Source: Bdellovibrio sp. (GTDB lineage: Bacteria; Bdellovibrionota; Bdellovibrionia; Bdellovibrionales; Bdellovibrionaceae). Taken from it: a stretch of 11,350 nt of DNA. Of the stretch, positions 5,702-11,350 are shown one piece after another. The notes below the pieces were generated by a model. The model was given only the letters and a program-made list of their open reading frames with translations. It did no database searches and was not told the DNA's origin. A program made the position numbers and the translations under genes. Numbering within the stretch: the first letter of the stretch is position 1; each line of letters begins with the position of its first letter. The stretch is from NCBI GenBank assembly GCA_003176075.1, contig PSRN01000020.1, positions 1-11,350 on the forward strand, in the 5' to 3' direction.

Positions 5702-6778
5702 ATGTACAGACTTTTGAAAATCGTGAATGCAAAGAGCTTGCTGGGCATCTTTATCCTAACCGGCGTGGCGGTGGCTGGAGCTGCGACCGAAGTCCAAGAG
5801 GAATTGAATCACCTCAGTCTTCTTGATCATGAGAGTGCTGATGTGATTATGGTCAACCCGGCAGATCAACGAACCTTGCGCTCCATTCTTGAACATTTGC
5901 CAAGTCATTCTTTCAATAAGGGCACCGGCTCTCTCATGGAATTCGGGAACTTCCACAACCTTGATATCGTTTGTTATGGCGGCAAGGAACCGTGCAAGGT
6001 GGGCTTGAGCCGCCGGCCCGAACCTCAAAACTACTACTCCACCTATCCTACTCACCCCAGGATTGTGGAATGGCGGCAGCGATTTTTTGGAGGAGGTGTG
6101 CAGTTCACCCTGGAAATGGTGGACGGAGACGCGGCAACGCTTTATGGGGCCATGCCCGGAGAGGGAAAATCAATCACGCCCATGAATCGTACGAATCACT
6201 GCGAGATTCGGCAAAAGGAGTTCATTGATTCCGCGGGTATTTTGAGTATTGGGTGCCAGACCCAGAGTTGTACCCAACAGGAGATCCCTCCCGCTTTTTG
6301 TCGAGTTTCAATTGCCAAGGGCCAAGACGAAGGTTCTGGTCAGGTGATGAAACTGCCTTCGATGCCGACAGACCCTGTGTTCAGTCTCGGAAACTTTGGT
6401 GCTACGATGCCACTGCCAATGGAAGTTCCCTTCCCACCTAAGACATTCGTGACCTCCTTGGGACGAAAGTACACAAGCCTTCTCGGCACCGGTTATCTTC
6501 TGGAAGCGCGCATAATCTGCTCCACAATTTCAGGATATTGGCGACTTCCTAAGAGCAGCGAGGCTCCTGATCTGTTGGCGTCGATTGACCAAAGATCCGA
6601 TCAGGAATTTGGAACTCATCAAGCGAATGCCGTGACGACAAGCGACAGAGACCAGGACCTGCCCGTATATTACCCGTTATATGGGTCGCATCAAAATCAC
6701 ATCAACACTGCCGGCGAAGAAATCGCTGCCGTTTTTTGTGTCGAAGAATCAGGCACCCTTCAAGCAAGCGGCCGTTGA
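5702..6778 (+). CDS. Exported cysteine-containing protein of unknown family
   Basis: Protein of 358 residues that I cannot assign to a family. It begins with a signal peptide: a basic start (MYRLLKIVNAK), a hydrophobic core (SLLGIFILTGVAVAG) and a likely cleavage near AGA-A (~residues 25-28). There are eight cysteines, all in the mature part: two in a VCYGGKEPC segment, one in NHCEIRQ, three close together in GCQTQSC and AFCRV, one in ARIICSTI and one in AVFCVEE. An even number in an exported protein suggests disulfides, with the central cluster the likely structural core. No transmembrane segment or catalytic motif is apparent. The ATG has GGGAGA about eight bases upstream. It is divergent from the HEAT-like gene and convergent with the small gene ending at 6911. 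It could be a secreted binding or structural protein. Confidence 0.8.
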   Translation: MYRLLKIVNAKSLLGIFILTGVAVAGAATEVQEELNHLSLLDHESADVIMVNPADQRTLRSILEHLPSHSFNKGTGSLMEFGNFHNLDIVCYGGKEPCKVGLSRRPEPQNYYSTYPTHPRIVEWRQRFFGGGVQFTLEMVDGDAATLYGAMPGEGKSITPMNRTNHCEIRQKEFIDSAGILSIGCQTQSCTQQEIPPAFCRVSIAKGQDEGSGQVMKLPSMPTDPVFSLGNFGATMPLPMEVPFPPKTFVTSLGRKYTSLLGTGYLLEARIICSTISGYWRLPKSSEAPDLLASIDQRSDQEFGTHQANAVTTSDRDQDLPVYYPLYGSHQNHINTAGEEIAAVFCVEESGTLQASGR

Positions 6779-6910
6779 CGGGCGAATTAACGCGAAACTA
6801 TGATTATTTTTGCTGCTCTTTTGTTGCTCAGCGTGACACAGCCGCCACGGGTAAGATCGATGACAGCTTTCGTCTGTGGAAGCGGTGGAGCTTTTGGATA
6901 CCCCCTAGGG

Positions 6911-7357
6911 TCATCTGATTCCCTCTCCGCCGAGAGAATTCGCAAAAACCAAGGCATCGCGCGCTCTCGAGCGAATGTTTTCGGACAACTTGTCGTTATC
7001 TACGACATCGTTTAGTTTTCCTTTGATCAGTGAGAAGGCGTTTGGATAACTCGCCCCTGCTCGGTTGGCCATCAATTGAAGTAGTTCCACCATCTTGGTT
7101 TGCACAGGCTCACTGTTCTCGCTTCCATTCGCGTACGAAAATTTTGGAAATGACAGCACCAACTCGTCGAAACCTGCAGGGTTAAAACGTGCCTCCTTCA
7201 CAAAACGCACCAGAGACTCCAGGGCCAGCATCTTTGCAGAATCATCAAGAATTGGCCTTGAGTTCCAGTCGACGCCAAAATTTGTCAAATCTTCGTAGGG
7301 CGGATACCCCATCGCAGGGAACAAAATCAGGGTGAAAACAGCCCAAAACTTCTTCAT
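6911..7357 (-). CDS. Small exported helical protein, unknown function
   Basis: Unrecognised protein of 148 residues. The N terminus is a signal peptide (MKKFWAVFTLILFPAMG, cleavage near residue 17-18). The mature part begins YPPYEDLTNFGVDW and is then mostly predicted helix: LALESLVRFVKEA, VQTKMVELLQLMAN, and a final RSRARDALVFANSL that resembles one HEAT-type helix pair. It has no cysteine. I chose ATG 7357 over TTG 7375 because it places the lysines directly before the hydrophobic core; neither start has a strong ribosome-binding site. Its helix-rich character and minus orientation recall the larger HEAT-like protein at 4134-5468, so the two could share an ancestor or partner, but this is only suggestive. 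Confidence 0.7.
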   Translation of the reverse strand: MKKFWAVFTLILFPAMGYPPYEDLTNFGVDWNSRPILDDSAKMLALESLVRFVKEARFNPAGFDELVLSFPKFSYANGSENSEPVQTKMVELLQLMANRAGASYPNAFSLIKGKLNDVVDNDKLSENIRSRARDALVFANSLGGEGIR

Positions 7358-7607
7358 GAGCGTAAAAGTTTGCAACTAAAATGCCACTTCAAAGAAGTGT
7401 CACCCGTCGCGGCTTCGCCGCTCACGCTGTGCGCGCCTCACTCTTTTGTGGGGCGAAGGACAGTCGCTTGTTGTTTCGACAAAAAAGGGGCGAGTTTTTC
7501 TGGGCTTTTGACCGGCACAATCTGTACCCAGTTTTCGGAAAAAACGTCCCTCCCTTCATTAAGAAACTTTTTTTTTGAACCGAGAAGCTCAGCGGAGTTC
7601 AGGCGGC
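7358..7607. other. Divergent intergenic region upstream of the exported-protein operon
   Basis: At 250 bases this is the longest gap in the window. It holds two compact palindromes (7385-7399 and 7409-7421), a smaller one TTGTTTCGACAA (7471-7482) and a nine-T run (7568-7576). The promoter of the plus-strand operon must lie here, but no box pair is convincing. Open frames through it have no coding character that I can recognise. Confidence 0.5.
7385..7421. repeat. Two adjacent hairpin-forming palindromes
   Basis: CACTTC-AAA-GAAGTG (7385-7399) and GCGGC-TTC-GCCGC (7409-7421) are perfect stems of six and five pairs with three-base loops, nine bases apart. They sit 28 bases upstream of the minus-strand gene start at 7357. 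They could be an operator, an RNA hairpin pair in the leader, or the remains of a dispersed palindromic repeat. Confidence 0.5.
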
Positions 7608-9251
7608 ATGGAAGCGCATTTTCATATATTTTATATTCTATTATGGGGCTCGCATGTAATTGCCGACCTCGACTTACCCCTTCAGGGACCGGAATATGAA
7701 GAGATCTGCAGGATCAGTAAAGGAAAGAATTCCGAGAAAGAGCTTTGCCCAAAGATCCGTGAAGTGGATGGAAGCTGGACTGAACCGGACCCAGTTTACC
7801 TCAAAACGCTGAAAATCTTGGATGCTGATTTTACCGAAGCAGCCAAAAGGATGGGCGTCGAACCCCTTGCGGTCAAAGCTTCTTTTGCCACTGAAAATTC
7901 GCTGAATGTTACGACCTACGCTGATGAAAAGGCTTTCCTGCGATCCCTGATGGGGACCAAATATGCTGACGAAGCGAGTAAAGCCGTCCGGGGAACCCCG
8001 TTCAGTTATGGTATTGGCGCAATCAAACCGGACTCGGCCATGGAGGTAGAGCCAGGACTCGCGAGAATGTACGGCCGTCCAGAACGGAATGAGGATGGAG
8101 TCATTGAGGCCCTTGAGAACCCCCAAGAGGCAATCAAGTATGGCACCGCCATTCTCAGTCGCTGTCAGAAAGCGTACAAAGACAATGGCATCGATCTATC
8201 CAAAAACATTCCGGCCCTTGCAACACTTTATAACGTTGGGGATTGTCAGGAAAAGGCACGGGCCGCTGGTGAGGCCCTTCGGCGGGGGAAATACGAACCG
8301 AAGCTAAACTACTTTGGGTACTTTGTTAAGAATTGGTTGCCAGACATTGAACAAAAGACGAAGGGCTCTCCCAAACCTGCAGATCGATTTCCAGCCTCAC
8401 TCGGTAAAATGGTGCGGGTGCCCACTCTCCGCAATCAGATCCCTCTCGCCGCAGCTCCTCCCGATTGCGGAAGTGATCTTCCCGGATTCAGGGGAAAATT
8501 GCATCGGTATAATCAATACGAAAATTTGAACTTTGGTCAATCGGTCGGTACCGCCAGTTCTGGAGAGTATAAGATTCTTACGGCGGAGCCCGATTGCAAC
8601 GGCGATGAATGGGACCTGATTCGGACGAAGGATGGCCAAGTCGGCTGGACATCAAGAAAGACATTAGAGCCTGCCAGCCAAGACCGGTTGAGGCCAGCCA
8701 ACAGCCAGGTTGCCAAATGCCAGCAGAGTCAGCGCGCTAAGTGCATCGAAGAGATAAACAATATCAAAGATTTTGCGGCCCAAAATCCTGTTCTGGGTGA
8801 TGATGGTCAGGGCTTTGTCGAAATTCGATTGAGCTCAAGACGACCCGAAGGTTCCGAACCTCTCGATTATGATCAATATTCCGCGGGTCTCTGCTTGAGC
8901 GAGTTCAAGGGCCCCAAGCCTGCTCCCTTTTCCTATTTCAAACCATCGACTTGGTTCCCGAAGAAGAAGAAGGATGTGGTAGTGTCCGAGCTCCCAGAGT
9001 GCAACTATGATCCCTTTAAAACAATGAAAAGAATGGAGCAAGTTCTTGCACTTCCATGCGTCGACGCGGTTTTTGCACCCAACCGAGTCCTCATAAACCA
9101 TTTTAGCGGAGAACCCGGCAGGGTCTTCTTAAAATATTTTGAACACAAAGATCGCTTTGCGATCCGGGTTCGCGAGAATTGCGACCAAAATCCAACGGAG
9201 GCGACGATGCCCAAATCTCGCGAACCTCAACAAGGGGGACATCAACAATGA
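7608..9251 (+). CDS. Exported lysozyme/lytic-transglycosylase-like protein with SH3-like domain
   Basis: Protein of 547 residues from ATG 7608. Residues ~1-20 (HIFYILLWGSHVIA) look like a signal peptide with an atypical start lacking a Lys. Residues ~67-245 resemble a lysozyme-like fold (DUF1402 or transglycosylase type, from memory of that pattern): KRMGVEPLAVKASFATENSLN carries the expected catalytic Glu (~96), then FSYGIGAIKPDSAM corresponds to the Gly-rich second motif, and ALATLYNVGD to the AxYNxG motif, ending LNYFGYFVKNW. Residues ~287-355 look like a bacterial SH3 domain (GEYKILTAEPDCNGDEWDLIRTKDGQVGWTS), usually used for wall binding. The C-terminal ~190 residues are unassigned and hold half of the 12 cysteines. 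It would cleave peptidoglycan strands in the periplasm or in another cell's wall. Its stop overlaps the next start by ATGA. A TTG start at 7575 is less likely. Confidence 0.78.
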   Translation: MEAHFHIFYILLWGSHVIADLDLPLQGPEYEEICRISKGKNSEKELCPKIREVDGSWTEPDPVYLKTLKILDADFTEAAKRMGVEPLAVKASFATENSLNVTTYADEKAFLRSLMGTKYADEASKAVRGTPFSYGIGAIKPDSAMEVEPGLARMYGRPERNEDGVIEALENPQEAIKYGTAILSRCQKAYKDNGIDLSKNIPALATLYNVGDCQEKARAAGEALRRGKYEPKLNYFGYFVKNWLPDIEQKTKGSPKPADRFPASLGKMVRVPTLRNQIPLAAAPPDCGSDLPGFRGKLHRYNQYENLNFGQSVGTASSGEYKILTAEPDCNGDEWDLIRTKDGQVGWTSRKTLEPASQDRLRPANSQVAKCQQSQRAKCIEEINNIKDFAAQNPVLGDDGQGFVEIRLSSRRPEGSEPLDYDQYSAGLCLSEFKGPKPAPFSYFKPSTWFPKKKKDVVVSELPECNYDPFKTMKRMEQVLALPCVDAVFAPNRVLINHFSGEPGRVFLKYFEHKDRFAIRVRENCDQNPTEATMPKSREPQQGGHQQ

Positions 9252-9673
9252 AGGCCAGTTTTTCACTCGTTGTTCTGCTATTTATTTGCATTGGGACTCG
9301 GGCCAGCGATCCCGCCTGTAAAACAGTACAATGGCCCTTGAAATCCGATGAGCCATTTTCCAGAATCAAACTGACTCTTGACAACTGGCCTCGAGAAAAA
9401 GCCATCCAGCTTGCATGGGGTGAAATGCTCAAAAGAGATCAAAATCACTCGGTGGCATTTCCCGTCCTGCAATATCTGCAAATTACGGAGCAAAGGATGG
9501 CAATCAAGGGCTACTTCAAAGTCATGGCGGAGACCATGACCGGCGGATCCTCATTAGACAGTGTCATTAAAATTTGGCCGAAGCGATCACCTGCAAAACC
9601 CATTAAATTTGATCTTAAGGCTCTCTGCGAAATGTACCACTTGGCGGCCACTTCACCCACCGAGGAGAATTGA
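9248..9673 (+). CDS. Small exported two-cysteine protein, unknown function
   Basis: Unrecognised protein of 141 residues. The signal peptide is clear (MKASFSLVVLLFICIGTRA, cleavage after residue 19). The mature protein has two cysteines near its ends (24 and 127), which could form a disulfide. It is mixed alpha/beta in appearance, with AIQLAWGEMLKRD, SVAFPVLQYLQI and a basic stretch IWPKRSPAKPIK. The ATG at 9248 overlaps the TGA of the lytic-transglycosylase-like gene, and a GGGGG ribosome-binding site lies nine bases upstream, so its translation is coupled to that gene. The next gene starts four bases after its stop. The position suggests a partner, chaperone, inhibitor or immunity-type protein for the enzymes on either side. 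None of these roles can be read from its own sequence. Confidence 0.8.
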   Translation: MKASFSLVVLLFICIGTRASDPACKTVQWPLKSDEPFSRIKLTLDNWPREKAIQLAWGEMLKRDQNHSVAFPVLQYLQITEQRMAIKGYFKVMAETMTGGSSLDSVIKIWPKRSPAKPIKFDLKALCEMYHLAATSPTEEN

Positions 9674-9677
9674 AGAC

Positions 9678-10763
9678 ATGAAGGCAAAGTTTCCACTCCA
9701 AAAAGCGATCCAAATCTCCCTCCTCGTATCGCGCCTTGCCCTCGGCGCCGACATCCCTCCTTTGGCCAAGACAGAGCGAGACGCCATGTTTGCCATGCCT
9801 CATTACACCCAATGCACCGATCCGATCCAGAACCCCTCCTGCCGAGGCCCTGATGGCCAGGACATTTGCACGGACATGAGGATTCCCTTTGATAAAGAGA
9901 AACACCTCTGGGGTCGGGACACTGATAAGGTGCTGTTTTTGGCCAAGCCCGAAAGATATGACATGAAAGGTATTTCTCAACACAAAATATTACTCAACCT
10001 GAAGCCGCCCTACGTGGCAAAAGAGATTGCCTACCGGGAGCCTGATGCCAATACAGGTGCCAGAAAAATCGAAGATCCCGTTCCGGGGACGGTTTCAACC
10101 TATGAAATCGGTAACATCTCAGACGCGGGCTGCAAGTGGGCCACAATTTGGGTTCATGGCGCGGACCCCGGAAAAGGGGATCTCGGAATTGTGAATAACA
10201 ATTTTGGCGGAGCTTTTAACCGCATGAAGCATCTGGCGGCAGATAACCACGGGCTGTACTACAGCCCATCAGTTTATGATTTTAGTAATGACGATGGAAT
10301 CGTCGCCTTGATCAAATATATTCACTCAGAGACCTGCCCCAGGGGTAAAATTATCATGAATTGTGGATCCGCGGGCGCTGGAATTTGTTGGAGGATCGCC
10401 AATGACAAGCGGGTTAGTGACGAAATTTCTGGCATGGTTGTTATCGGTGGGGGCGTCCCAGACTCGTTGAAAGATTTGGAGATTGTGAAACGAAAAGTGC
10501 CAATTTTGCTAACTCATGGAGATAAAGGAGACGACGGCGCGGAGGATTCTCATCAAGCTGTCCTTGATTTGCACAAGAGTATGCCTGACTATCCTGTGCG
10601 TTTTGTCTTGTTTGAGAACGGAGTTCACATGACTCCGCTGCGCATGCTGGACTGGAAGGAAACCATGAACTGCATGCTCGCCCAAGCTCCTGATCCGGTT
10701 CCGCCAAACGGAAAGCAAGATAAACAAAACGTTGAAGGTAGAAGTGCTCGGGAGATGCGCTAG
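9678..10763 (+). CDS. Exported alpha/beta-hydrolase-like protein
   Basis: Protein of 361 residues with a signal peptide (MKAKFPLQKAIQISLLVSRLALGA, cleavage near 21-24). Residues ~150-335 look like an alpha/beta hydrolase: ATIWVHGADPGKG gives the HG oxyanion strand (~160), GKIIMNCGSAGAGICWRI the nucleophile elbow with Ser231, VPILLTHGDKGDD the acid region (Asp282, 285 or 286), and FENGVHMTP the catalytic His317. The elbow reads Cys-Gly-Ser-Ala-Gly instead of Gly-x-Ser-x-Gly. The segment before it (~25-150) is cysteine-containing (QCTDP, PSCRG, DICTD) and unassigned. GAGGAGA precedes the ATG and the upstream stop is four bases away, so this is the last gene of the operon. An esterase, lipase or polysaccharide deacylase acting outside the cytoplasm is plausible; the substrate is unknown. 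Confidence 0.78.
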   Translation: MKAKFPLQKAIQISLLVSRLALGADIPPLAKTERDAMFAMPHYTQCTDPIQNPSCRGPDGQDICTDMRIPFDKEKHLWGRDTDKVLFLAKPERYDMKGISQHKILLNLKPPYVAKEIAYREPDANTGARKIEDPVPGTVSTYEIGNISDAGCKWATIWVHGADPGKGDLGIVNNNFGGAFNRMKHLAADNHGLYYSPSVYDFSNDDGIVALIKYIHSETCPRGKIIMNCGSAGAGICWRIANDKRVSDEISGMVVIGGGVPDSLKDLEIVKRKVPILLTHGDKGDDGAEDSHQAVLDLHKSMPDYPVRFVLFENGVHMTPLRMLDWKETMNCMLAQAPDPVPPNGKQDKQNVEGRSAREMR

Positions 10764-10864
10764 TTTTCCAAATCCATCAGCAGATGCCCGTGTCACAAGC
10801 GAGAGCGGTTTGGGTCAGGCGCCTTCTTTTCGATTCTTTCCAAGAATGTCGAATTTAGGCTAGA

Positions 10865-11185
10865 TTAGCGTGTTCCCCGCTCCTTTAACATCTGATCTAA
10901 ACCCCCCAGCACAAAAAAGACATTGGTGAATCCTTGCCCCCCCATCTCAGCCGCCAATTTGCTGGAGTAAATGCCGTCCCGGCACAGCAAGACCACTGGA
11001 CTTATTAAATCCCGCCGCAACTCCGGCAGAAGTTGATCAACCTGACGACCGTCCCGGCAAACCCGCCGAAGATGTTCGGCTTCGAGCCCCGCGTACCAAT
11101 CCGAGAGATCACACTCCCAAGACAAGAGAACAAAAGGCACCCGCTGCCGAATCAGATTGTCAAACTGGAAAAAACCAATGGACAT
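10865..11185 (-). CDS. Single-domain rhodanese (sulfurtransferase)
   Basis: Rhodanese-fold protein of 106 residues, the size of GlpE/PspE-type single-domain sulfurtransferases, which carry sulfur on a cysteine persulfide. The active-site loop is VVLLCRDGIYSSKLAAEM with the catalytic Cys at ~68 (family pattern C-x-x-G-x-x-S), followed by the family ending GFTNVFFVLGGLDQML. The N-terminal half (SIGFFQFDNLIRQRVPFVLLS) matches the first strand and helix. No signal peptide is seen, so it is probably cytoplasmic. I place the start at ATG 11185; longer readings run into the preceding gene in another frame. It begins five bases after the transporter stop and its weak ribosome-binding site lies in that gene's end, so it is probably translated by coupling. 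The sulfur acceptor is unknown. Confidence 0.87.
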   Translation of the reverse strand: MSIGFFQFDNLIRQRVPFVLLSWECDLSDWYAGLEAEHLRRVCRDGRQVDQLLPELRRDLISPVVLLCRDGIYSSKLAAEMGGQGFTNVFFVLGGLDQMLKERGTR

Positions 11186-11190
11186 AGAGC

Positions 11191-11350
11191 TCAATGTACC
11201 ACAGCCGCTTGTTCCCGTCCCGCCTGAGGGATCTTGCGGAAAGTCAGCGCGGCCAGCCCCAAACCCGCCGCGGCGATCAACGATCCCGTCCAAAAAGGGG
11301 CCGACAGACTGATTTGTTGATAGACGAAACCGCCCAAGGCAGGACCTAAA
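11191..11350 (-). CDS. MFS-type transporter, C-terminal end (partial at right edge)
   Basis: The minus strand reads an open frame from the right edge to a TGA at 11191-11193, giving about 52 residues. It begins LGPALGGFVYQQISL, typical of the Gly-rich end of transmembrane helix 11 in major facilitator proteins. A hydrophobic helix follows (FWTGSLIAAAGLGLAALTF), then a short basic and polar cytoplasmic tail (RKIPQAGREQAAVVH). Only the last helix or two are in the window, so the substrate cannot be judged. The rhodanese gene begins five bases downstream, implying one transcript. Confidence 0.7.
   Translation of the reverse strand, partial: LGPALGGFVYQQISLSAPFWTGSLIAAAGLGLAALTFRKIPQAGREQAAVVH

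Noticed and set aside
6800..7015. Plus-strand 71-codon frame starting MIIFAALLLLSVTQ, signal-peptide-like
   Set aside because: It has no ribosome-binding site and runs 105 bases antisense into the better-supported gene at 6911-7357. The hydrophobic start could be chance.
7568..7576. Nine-T run as a possible terminator
   Set aside because: No GC-rich stem precedes it, and it lies just upstream of an operon start rather than after a gene.
7370..7699. Plus-strand 109-codon frame overlapping the start of the transglycosylase-like gene
   Set aside because: No family resemblance, it crosses palindromes and a T-run, and it ends inside the real gene in another frame. I also considered a frameshifted signal peptide, but the main frame already has a workable one.
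10833..10847. Stem-loop ATTCTT-TCC-AAGAAT between the hydrolase and rhodanese genes
   Set aside because: The stem is weak and AT-rich with no T-run after it on either strand, so it does not support a terminator call.

Overview
The window looks like a chromosomal piece from a Gram-negative bacterium with moderate GC content. The recX-alaS pair, the pgpA-cinA pair and a dense run of exported proteins of unknown family would suit a deltaproteobacterial or Bdellovibrionota-like lineage. That placement is inference: no rRNA or other marker is present to confirm it.

Left part (1-3321), housekeeping. On the minus strand recX is followed, after one base, by the N-terminal 363 codons of alaS, which runs off the left edge. 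Divergent from recX, starting within about 20 bp of its start codon, is a plus-strand cluster of a GNAT acetyltransferase, pgpA (phosphatidylglycerophosphatase A) and a stand-alone CinA C-terminal domain (PncC-type nicotinamide-nucleotide amidase). recX, alaS and cinA are all classic recA neighbours, but recA is not in the window. RecX carries an unusual N-terminal tail encoded by seven tandem 15-bp repeats.

Middle (3333-3996). A minus-strand VapBC/FitAB-type toxin-antitoxin pair (ribbon-helix-helix antitoxin, PIN-domain toxin) is convergent with cinA. Its promoter can be read, and it is interleaved with an array of 11-bp direct repeats that probably serves as the antitoxin operator.

Right-centre (4134-10763), exported proteins. 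Six consecutive genes all start with a signal-peptide-like N terminus: an alpha-helical HEAT-like protein (minus), an orphan protein with eight cysteines (plus), a small helical protein (minus), then a tight plus-strand operon. The operon encodes a lysozyme/lytic-transglycosylase-like protein with an SH3-like domain, a small two-cysteine protein and an alpha/beta hydrolase. The first two operon genes overlap by ATGA and the third begins four bases after the second stops. The gene products probably act together in the periplasm or outside the cell, plausibly on cell wall or envelope polymers. This operon is the best candidate here for an undescribed system.

Right edge (10865-11350). On the minus strand, the C-terminal end of a membrane transporter of MFS type is followed after five bases by a small single-domain rhodanese.

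No tRNA, rRNA, CRISPR array, insertion sequence or strong intrinsic terminator was found. No stretch longer than 300 bases lacks a gene; the longest gaps are 7358-7607 and 5469-5701.
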